The notes under the pieces were generated by a model. The model was given only the letters and a program-made list of their open reading frames with translations. It searched no databases and had not been told where the DNA came from. A stretch of 64,000 nucleotides of DNA, taken from positions 124,001 to 188,000 of the forward strand of contig NZ_JAJAGO010000011.1 of NCBI RefSeq assembly GCF_025165795.1. Direction: 5' to 3'. The DNA is from Streptomyces gossypii (GTDB taxonomy: Bacteria > Actinomycetota > Actinomycetes > Streptomycetales > Streptomycetaceae). Position numbers and translations under genes: made by a program. Each line of letters starts with the position of its first letter. The stretch's first letter is position 1. Shown here piece after piece: positions 48,751 through 57,589 of the stretch.

Positions 48751-49524
48751 ATGACCCGTGAGCAGCATGACCCGTACGACCCGTACGTCCACCGGGAGCA
48801 GCCCGATCGGCCTGATCCGGCGCATCCCACCCAGGCCGTGGTGCTGGCCGGAGGCCAGGGGTCACGGCTGCGTCCGTACACCGACGACCGCCCCAAGCCG
48901 ATGGTCGAGATCCCCGGCACCGGAGTGCCGATCATCGGCCATCAGCTCGCCTGGCTGGCCTCCGAGGGCGTCACCGACGTCGTCGTCTCCTGCGGGCATC
49001 TCGCAGAGGTGCTGGAGCGGTGGCTCGCCGGCGCCGAACTGCCGCTGCGCGTCAGCACGGTGATCGAACGGGAGCCACTGGGCCGCGGCGGCGGACTGAA
49101 GTTCGCCGCGGCCTCACTGCCGCGCCCCGACGAGCCGTGGTACGCCACCAACGGCGACATCTGGACCCGCTTCTCGCTCCGCGAGCTGGCCGCCTTCCAC
49201 GCCGAACGGGACGCGACGGCCACCCTTGCCCTGGCCCGGCCCCGCATCCCCTGGGGGGCCGTGGAGACCGACGAGTTCGGGCACGTACTGGACTTCATCG
49301 AGTCCCCGCCGTCCCCGTACCTGATCAACGCGGGGGTCTACGTCTTCTCCGCCGCCTTCGCCGGGCTGCTGCCGGAGCGTGGCGACCACGAGCGCACCAC
49401 CTTCCCCCGGCTGGCACGCGAGCGCAGGCTCGCGGGGTTCCCCCTGCCGCAGGGGGCGTACTGGAGGGCGATCGACACCGCGAAGGATCTGACGGAGGCC
49501 GCCAGGGAACTCGCGGGCGGCTGA
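48751..49524 (+). CDS. Sugar-phosphate nucleotidyltransferase
   Basis: A 257-residue GT-A nucleotidyltransferase of the GlmU/RmlA/mannose-1-P guanylyltransferase group. The nucleotide-binding motif is AVVLAGGQGSRLRPYTDDRPKPM; other conserved pieces are YATNGDIWTRF and LINAGVYVFSAAFAGLLP. The product is an NDP-sugar; the sugar and base are not predictable. It lacks a left-handed beta-helix acyltransferase tail. The first 28 residues are Asp/Pro/His rich and non-conserved. AGGGTG lies upstream of ATG 48751. Confidence 0.87.
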   Translation: MTREQHDPYDPYVHREQPDRPDPAHPTQAVVLAGGQGSRLRPYTDDRPKPMVEIPGTGVPIIGHQLAWLASEGVTDVVVSCGHLAEVLERWLAGAELPLRVSTVIEREPLGRGGGLKFAAASLPRPDEPWYATNGDIWTRFSLRELAAFHAERDATATLALARPRIPWGAVETDEFGHVLDFIESPPSPYLINAGVYVFSAAFAGLLPERGDHERTTFPRLARERRLAGFPLPQGAYWRAIDTAKDLTEAARELAGG

Positions 49525-49600
49525 CCGGAACGGCCCTCGGTACAGCTCGGTAGCTCAGTGCGACTCAGCGCAGCTCAGCGCAGTACAAGCACAGCGCGGC

Positions 49601-51487
49601 TCATCCCAGCAGGCCGCCCAGGGCCCCACGCCCGCCCTCGCCGTCGCTCCCGCCGCTCCGCTCACGCGCGGCTCCGTTTCCGCCCCCGGCCGCGCCGCCG
49701 GTGTCGCCACCGCTGCCGCCGCCGACCGAAGTGCCCGCCGTACTGCCGCCGCTGGGCGTACCTTCGCCGGTCGTCCCCGCGGTCGGCGCCGGGGCGGGGG
49801 CGGTATCGGCGGACCGTACGGGTGCTGGCTGCTGCGGCGCCCGTACGGTCTGCCGCTGCGTGGGCGTGCCCGGTGCGCTGCTCGCCGCGCCGGAAGGGCC
49901 GGAGGTGGAGGCCGAAGGGCTCGGCGAACTGCTCGCGCCGGACGGCTCCGCGCTCGGACTGCGGCCGCCACGGCCGTCGCTCTCGCGCGGCTCCTCGGGC
50001 AGTGCCGAGCCCGGCAGCCGGTTCGTCGGCGGCTCTCCCGTGCCCGGCACGGTGACCGTCTGGGAGGAGCGCACGGCACCACCGAGGAGCGCGCCGAGGA
50101 GCAGTGCGGAACCGGCGACGACGGTGGCCAGCGCCGCGCCCCGGCGCAGTACCCGGCGTCGCAGGTCCGCGACCTCGACGCGCGGTCCGAGCCGCCGCCA
50201 TGCCTCACCAGCCAGCCTGGCGTCCACCGAGTAGACGGGGGCGCCCGCGATGATCAGCGGGCTCCAGGCGGCGAGATAGATGATGTCGGGGGCGTCGTAG
50301 GCGGGCACCGTCCGCCAGCTGACCGTCATGATCAAAGCGGCGGAGAGCAGCACGCCGATGCTCCCGGCGAGCCGCTGCCAGAGTCCGAAGATCGTCAGCA
50401 CTCCGACGATCACCTGGAGGAAGGAGACCGTGAGCCCGGCGCCGACCGGGTGGGCGAGCGCGAACTCGTGCAGCGGCGAGGCGATCGCCCAGGGCTCCAG
50501 CGAGCGGAGCCAGGTGACCATGGAGCCGCGCTCGCCGCCGTCGAAGTAGACGGGGTCGCAGAGCTTGCCCATCCCGGCATAGATCGAGATGAACCCGAGG
50601 AAGATCCGCAGCGGCAGCAGCACCACGCCGAGGTTCATCCGGCGCCCGGGGTAGTAGGCGTGCCGTACGGAGCCGCTCCGGCGGGTGGTGTACGGCGAGC
50701 GCGGGTCGGCGGCCGGCTCCGCGTCCGCCTCCCTGCCCGTTTCGTAGTCCGGCTCCGTGCCGCTGCCCGGCGCGTGGGTGCGCGGCGCCGCCGGGTCGTC
50801 GTACGCGCTGCCGACCGGGCGGATCCCGGTGAGCAGCGGCCAGGCAGGCTCGGGCGGATCGGGCGGCTGGGGGGCGCGCGGACCGACGATGTACGGCGCG
50901 TCCGGGCCGCCGATCCGTGGCAGGGCCTGGGTGGAGGCGTTCGTCGCCTCCTCGTCCGGGTAGCCGACTGCGTACCCGCCGGAGCGCGCGCCGTAGTCCG
51001 GACCGATCACCGTGTCGAGACCACCGCCGCCAGACCCGGCCCCGGGACCGCCCGGGGCCCCGAACCCGGCGGCCGGGACCCGGACGGCCTGGAGGAGCCG
51101 CATCGCACCGGTGTCTTCGGGCCCGGTGCGTCCGCTCCACACCATGGGCGCCTGCCGCCGCGCTGCACGGGGCGCCGTGCGGGCCGCCGCCTCGTGCAGC
51201 GTTCCCTCGTGCCGCGGTCCCTCACGGACCGCCCGCTCGCGGGCGCTCCGCTCCCACGCGGCCCGCTCCCGAGCGAGGTCGTACGCGGTGTTCCGGGGAA
51301 CGGGCCCGGGCAGCCGCACACGGAAGCTCGCGTGGTTCACGACGACCTGCGCCGGGTCGCACGGAACCTTCACCGTGCTCAGCACGTCCTCGTCAGCGGC
51401 GAATCCGCGCGCTGGGCCCCTTGCCGCCTCCCCGTTCCGGTTGCCCGGAGGGACGGTTGTGCGGGGTGTTCTGGTGTCCACACTCAT
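49601..51487 (-). CDS. DoxX-family membrane protein with long disordered ends
   Basis: A 628-residue protein. The first 285 residues are polar, Pro/Arg/Gly rich and lack known domains. A DoxX-like four-helix membrane core follows (LGVVLLPLRIFLGFISIYAGMGKL, TVSFLQVIVGVLTIFGLW, ALIMTVSWRTVPAYDAPDIIYL, APVYSVDARLAGEAWRRLG). Another hydrophobic helix (GAALATVVAGSALLLGALLGG) leads to a Ser/Gly/Thr/Pro-rich external tail of about 130 residues. DoxX proteins are linked to redox and terminal-oxidase functions, but many members are uncharacterised. Start ATG 51487. Confidence 0.82.
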   Translation of the reverse strand: MSVDTRTPRTTVPPGNRNGEAARGPARGFAADEDVLSTVKVPCDPAQVVVNHASFRVRLPGPVPRNTAYDLARERAAWERSARERAVREGPRHEGTLHEAAARTAPRAARRQAPMVWSGRTGPEDTGAMRLLQAVRVPAAGFGAPGGPGAGSGGGGLDTVIGPDYGARSGGYAVGYPDEEATNASTQALPRIGGPDAPYIVGPRAPQPPDPPEPAWPLLTGIRPVGSAYDDPAAPRTHAPGSGTEPDYETGREADAEPAADPRSPYTTRRSGSVRHAYYPGRRMNLGVVLLPLRIFLGFISIYAGMGKLCDPVYFDGGERGSMVTWLRSLEPWAIASPLHEFALAHPVGAGLTVSFLQVIVGVLTIFGLWQRLAGSIGVLLSAALIMTVSWRTVPAYDAPDIIYLAAWSPLIIAGAPVYSVDARLAGEAWRRLGPRVEVADLRRRVLRRGAALATVVAGSALLLGALLGGAVRSSQTVTVPGTGEPPTNRLPGSALPEEPRESDGRGGRSPSAEPSGASSSPSPSASTSGPSGAASSAPGTPTQRQTVRAPQQPAPVRSADTAPAPAPTAGTTGEGTPSGGSTAGTSVGGGSGGDTGGAAGGGNGAARERSGGSDGEGGRGALGGLLG

Positions 51488-51596
51488 CTAACCGAGTGAC
51501 GGACGCTTAGGACACTGCCTTGACCCGGCCTAGTGTCCGAGACCCGTCAAGCACCGCCACGCGGCGGCGCGGGCCCGGTTCAGGCGCGGCGGCGGC

Positions 51597-52556
51597 TCAG
51601 GCGCGGCGGCGAGACGCCTCGTAGAGCACGACCCCGGCCGCGACGCCCGCGTTCAGCGACTCCGCGCCTCCGGGCATCGGAATCCGGACGCGCAGGTCAC
51701 AGGTCTCGCCGACCAGCCGGGAAAGCCCCTTGCCCTCGGAGCCGATCACGATCACCACCGGCCCGTCCAGCACATTCAGTTCGTGCAGCTCCGTGTCGCC
51801 GTCCGCGCTCAGGCCGACGACCGTCACCCCCGCCTTCTGGTACGCCTCCAGCGCGCGGGTCAGATTGGTGGCGCGCGCGACCGGGATGCGCGCGGCGGCG
51901 CCCGCCGAGGTCTTCCACGCCCCCGCCGTCATACCGGCGGCACGCCGCTCGGGAATGACCACGCCGTGCCCGCCGAACGCGGCGGCGGAGCGCACCACGG
52001 CGCCGAGGTTGCGCGGGTCGGTCACGCCGTCCAGCGCGACGATCAGCGGGTCCTCGCCGTCGTCGTAGGCGGCGCGGGCCAGGTCGTCCGGGTGCGCGTA
52101 CTCGTACGGCGGGACCTGCAGCACCATTCCCTGGTGGTTCAGGCCGTTGGTCATCCGGTCGAGCTCCGGTCGCGGCGCCTCCATCAGATGGATGCCGCCG
52201 CGCTCACCGGCGAACCGCAGCGCCTCGCGCACCCGCTCGTCGTTGTCGATGAACTGCTGGACGTAGAGGATGTTCGCGGGCACGCCCTCGCGCAGCGCCT
52301 CCAGTACCGAGTTGCGGCCGACGACCATCTCGGAGGTGCCCTTCGGCCCCCCGCGCCGGGGCCCGCCGGTGGGCTTGCCCTGCGCCCGGCGCGCCTTCAC
52401 CTGCGCCACGCGCTGCTTTGCATGGCCCTTGCGCATCTCCGCCGGCGGCGTCGGGCCCTTGCCCTCCAGCCCGCGGCGGCGCTGACCACCGCTGCCGACC
52501 TGCGGGCCCTTCTTCTTGGACGTACGCCGGTTGGGATGCTGGCTGTTCCCGGCCAT
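51597..52556 (-). CDS. rlmB: 23S rRNA (guanosine-2'-O)-methyltransferase RlmB
   Basis: A 319-residue SPOUT methyltransferase that makes 2'-O-methyl-G2251 in 23S rRNA. A basic N-terminal extension (NRRTSKKKGPQVGSGGQRRR) is typical of actinobacterial members. The RNA-binding domain starts EMVVGRNSVLEALREG, and the trefoil-knot catalytic motifs are TDPRNLGAVVRSAAAFGG, VIGSEGKGLSRLV and RIPMPGGAESLNAGVAAGV. It is 188 bp downstream of cysS on the same strand, a neighbouring order seen in many actinobacteria. Confidence 0.95.
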   Translation of the reverse strand: MAGNSQHPNRRTSKKKGPQVGSGGQRRRGLEGKGPTPPAEMRKGHAKQRVAQVKARRAQGKPTGGPRRGGPKGTSEMVVGRNSVLEALREGVPANILYVQQFIDNDERVREALRFAGERGGIHLMEAPRPELDRMTNGLNHQGMVLQVPPYEYAHPDDLARAAYDDGEDPLIVALDGVTDPRNLGAVVRSAAAFGGHGVVIPERRAAGMTAGAWKTSAGAAARIPVARATNLTRALEAYQKAGVTVVGLSADGDTELHELNVLDGPVVIVIGSEGKGLSRLVGETCDLRVRIPMPGGAESLNAGVAAGVVLYEASRRRA

Positions 52557-52744
52557 GGGGCCACCTACTTCTCTGCTTGCCGCCGTCGATTTCCGCTTAC
52601 TGCCGTCGATCGAACGGCCGTGCCGGTGAGCCCGCCCTCAGATGCCGACGGGTGCCCGGAAGACTCCAGGATACGGGCCGCCGGGCGCATACCATCCCGC
52701 GCCCGGTGCGGACCCCGCGGGCTGCCCGGCCGCCGCCCCGCCGC

Positions 52745-54211
52745 CTAGTGCGTGTTGCGAAAGTCCCTGCTCGGGCCTGGGCCGCTGCCGGGAACCCTTG
52801 CCTGCCCCGGCGCCAGTTCCCAGCGCGGGCCCGCCGGGGTGTCCTCGATCACCAGCCCGGAGCGCTGCAGCTGGTCACGGATGGCGTCGGCCGCCGCGTA
52901 GTCCTTGCGCTGCCGCGCCGCCTGCCGCTGTTCGAGCACCAGGGAGACGAGCGAGTCGACGACCCCGTGCAGGTCCGCCTGGGCGCCGTGGGCGCCACCG
53001 GCCGACGCACCCCAGCTCGGGTCCATCGGGTCGAGCCCCAGCACACCCAGCATCGCGCGCGTCTCGGCGCACCGGGCGGCGGCGCTCTCCTTGTCGTCGG
53101 CGGTCAGTGCGGAGTTCCCCTGCCGGACGGTGTTGTGCACAACGGCCAGCGCCTGCGGCACGCCCAGGTCGTCGTCCATCGCCTCGGCGAACGCGGGCGG
53201 CACCTCGGAGGCGGGCTCGATGTCACCCGTCAGCTCCGTCACCCGGTGCAGGAAGCCCTCGATGCGGGCGAACGCCGTCTCGGCCTCGCGCAGCGACTCC
53301 TCGCTGTACTCGATGGTGGAGCGGTAGTGCGGGGTGCCGAGGTAGTAGCGCAGCACGATCGGGCGCCAGCGCTTGACCATCTCGGACGCCAGCACCGAGT
53401 TGCCGAGCGACTTGCTCATCTTCTCGCCGCTCATGGTCACCCAGGCGTTGTGCGTCCAGTACGCGGCGAAGTCGTCGCCGTACGCCCGGGACTGGACGAT
53501 CTCGTTCTCATGGTGCGGGAAGACGAGGTCGACGCCGCCGGCATGGATGTCGAAGGCGCTCCCCAGGTACTTGTGCGCCATGGCCGAGCACTCCAGGTGC
53601 CAGCCCGGCCGCCCGGCGCCCCACGGGGTCGCCCAGCTAGGCTCGCCCGGCTTGGCGGCCTTCCACATGGCGAAGTCCCGCGGGTCCCGCTTGCCGGTCT
53701 CCCCCTCGCCCTCGGGCTGGCGGAGGTTGTCCAGCTCCTGGTTGGACAGCGCGAGATACCCGTCGTAGGAGTGGACGTCGAAGTAGACGTTGCCGTCGGC
53801 TGCGTACGCGTGGCCCCGGTCGATGAGCGTGCGCATCATCTCGACCATCTCGGGGATGTGGCCGGTGGCGCGCGGCTCGTTGGTGGGCGGCAGGCAGCCC
53901 AGCGCGTCGTACGCGTCGTTGAACGCGCGCTCGTTCTCGTACCCGATCGCCCACCACGGGCGGCCCTGGTCGGCGGACTTCGCGATGATCTTGTCGTCGA
54001 TGTCGGTGACGTTGCGGACGAAGGTCACCGCGAAGCCGCGGTACGCGAACCAGCGGCGCATGATGTCGAAGTTCAGACCGGACCGGATGTGGCCGATGTG
54101 CGGGGCAGCCTGCACCGTGGCGCCGCAGAGGTAGATCGAGACACAGCCCGGTTCGAGCGGGACGAAGTCACGTGTCTGCCGGGCGCTGGTGTCGTACAGG
54201 CGAAGAGTCAC
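52745..54211 (-). CDS. cysS: Cysteinyl-tRNA synthetase
   Basis: A 488-residue class I synthetase. C29 in LCGATV is the first zinc ligand, the ATP motif HIGH is at 38-41 and KMSKS at 264-268. The zinc-binding WHLECSAMAH and the anticodon-binding C-terminal part (RKDYAAADAIRDQLQ) are intact. Length is normal for CysS rather than the shorter MshC mycothiol ligase. It is translated from ATG 54211. No T-box leader is visible upstream. Confidence 0.96.
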   Translation of the reverse strand: MTLRLYDTSARQTRDFVPLEPGCVSIYLCGATVQAAPHIGHIRSGLNFDIMRRWFAYRGFAVTFVRNVTDIDDKIIAKSADQGRPWWAIGYENERAFNDAYDALGCLPPTNEPRATGHIPEMVEMMRTLIDRGHAYAADGNVYFDVHSYDGYLALSNQELDNLRQPEGEGETGKRDPRDFAMWKAAKPGEPSWATPWGAGRPGWHLECSAMAHKYLGSAFDIHAGGVDLVFPHHENEIVQSRAYGDDFAAYWTHNAWVTMSGEKMSKSLGNSVLASEMVKRWRPIVLRYYLGTPHYRSTIEYSEESLREAETAFARIEGFLHRVTELTGDIEPASEVPPAFAEAMDDDLGVPQALAVVHNTVRQGNSALTADDKESAAARCAETRAMLGVLGLDPMDPSWGASAGGAHGAQADLHGVVDSLVSLVLEQRQAARQRKDYAAADAIRDQLQRSGLVIEDTPAGPRWELAPGQARVPGSGPGPSRDFRNTH

Positions 54212-54266
54212 GCATCAAGAGTAGACGGAGCGTGCGCCGGACCGCGCCCGCTTTACGCCGCGGGTC

Positions 54267-54671
54267 TCAGAGTCGGCCGACGACCTTGCTGGGCGTGATC
54301 CGCACGACGATCCGCGGGGCGTCCTCGCCCGACCTCGGGTTGAACTCGGCGTAGCTCTTGCCCTCGTACTTCCGCGCCAGCTCGTCGATCAGTTCCGGTC
54401 CGCCCTCGGTCGTCATCGTGGCGGTGCCACGGATCTCCGCGTACGTGTAGGGCTCGTCCGCGGGCTGGACGACGACGGTGACGCGCGGGTCGCGCCGCAG
54501 GTTCAGCACCTTGCGGCGGTCGGTCGTCGTGGACACCAGCAGTTCGTCCCCGTCCCGCTTCACCCACACCGGCGAGACCTGCGGGCTGCCGTCCGGCTGG
54601 AGGGTGGCGAGGGTGATGAAGACCCTGCCGTCGAGGGTCTTCTTCAGGTCGTTCGAGAGTGCGGCGGTCAC
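54267..54671 (-). CDS. PPOX-class F420-dependent oxidoreductase-like protein
   Basis: A 134-residue split-barrel flavin/deazaflavin-binding protein (LKKTLDGRVFITLATLQPDGSP, QVSPVWVKRDGDELLVST, DRRKVLNLRRDPRVTVVV). Such proteins reduce quinones, biliverdin or unsaturated substrates using F420H2 or FMN. The specific substrate is unknown. GTG 54671 has GGAGG at a five- to six-base spacing. It sits between cysS and the ispF/ispD pair on the same strand, about 140 bp from ispF. Confidence 0.87.
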   Translation of the reverse strand: MTAALSNDLKKTLDGRVFITLATLQPDGSPQVSPVWVKRDGDELLVSTTTDRRKVLNLRRDPRVTVVVQPADEPYTYAEIRGTATMTTEGGPELIDELARKYEGKSYAEFNPRSGEDAPRIVVRITPSKVVGRL

Positions 54672-54813
54672 GGAGTCCTCCGATGGCGGTCCGGAATGCT
54701 GGCGCGTGCGGCGCGCGCCGCACAGCCCCACAGGTACCGCGCCGGCGCGGACCTCATGCCGCGGCGCCGGATTCCCACCCGGATCCCGTACGGCGCCGTG
54801 CTCCCTCAGGAAC

Positions 54814-55380
54814 TCAGGACGGCGCCTGCCGTACGACCAGGGCCGTCGCGACGGCCGCGACGCCCTCCGCCCGGCCGGTGAGACCAAGACCGTCCGTGGT
54901 GGTGCCGGAGACCGAGACCGGAGCGCCCACCGCCGCCGCCAGCGCCTCCTGGGCCTCCTGCCGCCGCTTGCCGATCTTCGGCCGGACACCGATCACCTGG
55001 ATCGCGACGTTGCCGATCCCGAAGCCCGCCGCCCGTACGATCCGGGCCGCCTCGGCGAGCAGCGTGACACCGGAGGCACCGGACCACTCGGGGCGGTCCG
55101 TGCCGAAGTGGGCGCCGAGGTCGCCGAGCGCGGCGGCGGAGAAGAGCGCGTCGCAGGCCGCGTGCGCGGCGACATCGCCGTCGGAGTGCCCGGCCAGCCC
55201 GTATCCGCCGGAATCCTCGGCCGACCACAGCAGGCCGCCGCACCACAGCTGACGGCCGGACTCGAATGCGTGCACGTCGGTGCCGACGCCCACCAGCGGC
55301 AGCGGCACGGGCGGCGAGTGCTCAGCAGTGTGACCAGCGGTCCGGTCAGCGGTCTGCTCGACAGCGTGTTCAGAAGCCAT
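54814..55380 (-). CDS. ispF: 2-C-methyl-D-erythritol 2,4-cyclodiphosphate synthase
   Basis: A 188-residue MEP-pathway enzyme forming MEcPP from CDP-ME 2-phosphate. The divalent-metal ligands are in GVGTDVHAF (Asp, His) and the metal/substrate histidine in AGHSDGDVAAHAACDALFSAA. The family segment GNVAIQVIGVRPKI and the end TTDGLGLTGRAEGVAA match. A polar N-terminal tail of about 25 residues is extra. It overlaps ispD by 11 bp, so the two are translationally coupled. Confidence 0.95.
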   Translation of the reverse strand: MASEHAVEQTADRTAGHTAEHSPPVPLPLVGVGTDVHAFESGRQLWCGGLLWSAEDSGGYGLAGHSDGDVAAHAACDALFSAAALGDLGAHFGTDRPEWSGASGVTLLAEAARIVRAAGFGIGNVAIQVIGVRPKIGKRRQEAQEALAAAVGAPVSVSGTTTDGLGLTGRAEGVAAVATALVVRQAPS

Positions 55381-56143
55381 CGGTTGCCCTCCTGCGGGCG
55401 AGTACTGCCTCGGCCAGCACCAGATCCAGCGGGCGGGTCACCTTGAACGCCTCCTCGTGCCCCGGCACCACGACGACCTGGACGCCCATCCGCTCGACCA
55501 TCCCGGCATCGTCCGTGGCACCGTCACCCTCTCGGGCGACACGCTCGTGCGCCTCGGCGAGCGTGCCGTAGTCGAAGCCCTGCGGTGTCTGCACGGCCCG
55601 CAGCAGCGCGCGGTCGGGGGTGCCGACCACGGGCTCGGGGCCGCCCGGCTGCACGCCGGGCGACACCTCCTTGATGGTGTCCGAGACCGGCAGGGCCGGT
55701 ACGACCGCGGGCGCGCCGTCGCGTACGGCCGCGGCCACGGCGTCCACCGTGTCGACCGGGACGAGGGGACGCGCGGCGTCATGCACCAGCACGGTGCCGA
55801 TGTCGGCGGGGAGCGCGGCGAGACCGAGCCGCACGGAGTCCTGGCGGGTGTCGCCGCCGGGCACCACGATGACGTCGACGCCGTCCGAGGTCTGGTGGGT
55901 CAGATGCTCGTCCAGCAGGTGCCGCACCTCCCCGGCGCCGTCCGGCGGGGCGACGACGACGACCAGCGAGACGGCTCGGGCACGGGCCATCGCGCGCACG
56001 GCGTGGACCAGCATCGGCGTGCCGTTCAGCGCACGGAGAGCCTTGGGCGTCCCCGGGCCCAGCCGTACACCCCGGCCGGCGGCGGGGATGACGGCGGCGG
56101 TGCGGAGTTCGGCGGGCTCTGTTGACTTCGGTTGGGCGTTCAG
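55370..56143 (-). CDS. ispD: 2-C-methyl-D-erythritol 4-phosphate cytidylyltransferase, probable CTG start
   Basis: About 257 residues. The CTP-binding motif is AAVIPAAGRGVRLGPGTPKAL; DTRQDSVRLGL, VLVHDAARPLV and QTPQGF are also diagnostic. It makes CDP-ME for IspF via IspE. No ATG, GTG or TTG lies near the conserved N-terminus. CTG 56143 (reading LNAQPKSTEPAELRT) has GAGGAAA eight bases upstream and is my choice. In-frame GTGs about 30 codons further upstream have no ribosome site. The first internal ATG would delete the nucleotide-binding motif. Confidence 0.9.
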   Translation of the reverse strand: MNAQPKSTEPAELRTAAVIPAAGRGVRLGPGTPKALRALNGTPMLVHAVRAMARARAVSLVVVVAPPDGAGEVRHLLDEHLTHQTSDGVDVIVVPGGDTRQDSVRLGLAALPADIGTVLVHDAARPLVPVDTVDAVAAAVRDGAPAVVPALPVSDTIKEVSPGVQPGGPEPVVGTPDRALLRAVQTPQGFDYGTLAEAHERVAREGDGATDDAGMVERMGVQVVVVPGHEEAFKVTRPLDLVLAEAVLARRRATDGF

Positions 56144-56564
56144 GTTTGTTTCCTCAGCCGGGATGGGTATGGCCAGAGCGTGCCGGGCGCGACGGCTCGA
56201 TCGGCCCCTTCCGTGACGACCGGTCGAGCCCACTGCCCGGGCCCGGCACACCAGAATACGACTGGCAGGCACGGCAGGCGGACAGCAGGTAGGCGCACAA
56301 CAAGCGCACAGAAGCACCGGACGGCTGCAGCTGCCCCGCAACAGCTGCGCCACAACAGACATGCCGCAGCGCCGGGATCGGGTGGATTCCCGGGCACCGC
56401 GGCATGTGTGACGCGCAGCATGCGCGAAGCGAGGTCGGCATCGATCGGCGCCGCGGCTGGGTCGCTTCTTCAGCTTCGCCGGGCCGCTTCTCAGCTTCGC
56501 AGAGCAGGACGTCCCAGGTCAGGACGCCACAGATTCAAGACGCCACAATGAAGGCGCCACGGAT
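56144..56564. other. Intergenic region between carD and ispD with short repeats
   Basis: A 421-bp non-coding stretch between two same-strand genes. Next to the carD stop there are direct repeats of GACGCCACA (56524, 56539) with variants GGCGCCACG and CAGGACG, and two copies of a CTTC-CAGCTTCGC motif around 56467 and 56490. The rest is rich in CAG/CGCA trinucleotides. A promoter for ispDF must be here or in carD; none is obvious. Confidence 0.55.
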
Positions 56565-57047
56565 TCAGGACGCGAGGACTTCGTCGAGCAGAGCCTCGGC
56601 CTTGTCTTCGTTGGTCTTCTCCGCCAGTGCGAGCTCGCTCACCAGGATCTGGCGGGCCTTGGCAAGCATTCTCTTCTCACCAGCGGAAAGACCGCGCTCG
56701 CGCTCGCGGCGCCACAGGTCGCGGACGACCTCGGCCACCTTGATGACATCTCCGGAGGCGAGCTTCTCCAGATTCGCCTTGTAACGACGGGACCAGTTCG
56801 TCGGCTCCTCGGCGTACGGAGCGCGCAGCACCTCGAAGACCTTGTCCAGGCCCTCGGAGCCGACAACATCCCGCACACCCACGAACTCCGCATTGTCCGC
56901 CGGGACACGCACCGTCAAGTCGCCTTGCGCGACCTTCAGAACCAAGTAGGTCATGTCCACGCCTTTGATCTGGCGAGTTTCGATAGCCTCGATCAGCGCG
57001 GCCCCGTGATGGGGATAGACCACGGTGTCGCCAACCTTGAACGTCAT
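56565..57047 (-). CDS. carD: CarD-family RNA polymerase-binding transcription regulator
   Basis: A 160-residue protein. The N-terminal Tudor-like RNA polymerase-interacting domain is FKVGDTVVYPHHGAALIEAIE, and the C-terminal helical DNA-binding domain (WSRRYKANLEKLASGDVIKVAEVVRDLWRRERERGLS) has the minor-groove tryptophan region. CarD stabilises open complexes at rRNA and many other promoters and is essential in mycobacteria. AAGGGG precedes ATG 57047. A short palindrome GAACGG-A-CCGTTC (57088-57100) lies in its promoter region. Confidence 0.95.
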   Translation of the reverse strand: MTFKVGDTVVYPHHGAALIEAIETRQIKGVDMTYLVLKVAQGDLTVRVPADNAEFVGVRDVVGSEGLDKVFEVLRAPYAEEPTNWSRRYKANLEKLASGDVIKVAEVVRDLWRRERERGLSAGEKRMLAKARQILVSELALAEKTNEDKAEALLDEVLAS

Positions 57048-57589
57048 GTGTCAGGTACCCCTTCCGTGACTATCCATGCTAACACGGGAACGGACCGTTC
57101 TGAATGACGTTTTCGCAGGTCAGGGCATATTTCGGGGCTTGACAAGGGCACCCGTGACGTGCTGCGACCGCCTTGCGGAGGCGGGTATTCGCAGGTCGGG
57201 GCACGTCTGCAAGGGGCGGGAAACACGCACGACCGGGCTTCGAAAATCTCACCACCATGGGCGATTTGCCCGTTTTGACCGTGTCAATGAGTTGGTCCGT
57301 TCGGCCGTTCCGAGGAATTGACCTTGCCTTGAGTTGATCCATGTTGATCAATTCCACGGAGCTCTCACATATCTTCCGGTGAATCCCCCGCAGATGAATC
57401 ACGCGTCGGATCAGCGGTCGATATTCCGGGGCCCCCACCGGCTGGATCCACCATGCGGGCGTACCGCGGAGGGGCGGGTGCGGCAGCCCCGGAGGGGGTC
57501 GGTAACCTGAGCCCCCAGCAGATCAACACCGTTCCGCGACCGTGCATGCAGTTCGGCCGCCAGAGCTCGCCCTAGGAGATGCCGCCGCC
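57048..57589. other. Long lower-G+C intergenic region between divergent carD and lipoprotein genes
   Basis: 542 bp without a convincing gene. It contains the palindrome GAACGG-A-CCGTTC (57088-57100) and a nest of repeats: GGAATTGA (57314-57321) with TCAATTCC (57348-57355), enclosing TTGATC (57334-57339) and GATCAA (57346-57351). Part of it (57230-57380) is far more AT-rich than the flanking genes. Short open frames here lack ribosome sites and codon bias. Confidence 0.6.

Noticed and set aside
57079..57438. A 119-codon minus-strand open frame upstream of carD
   Set aside because: No ribosome site, poor codon bias and overlap with probable promoter elements.
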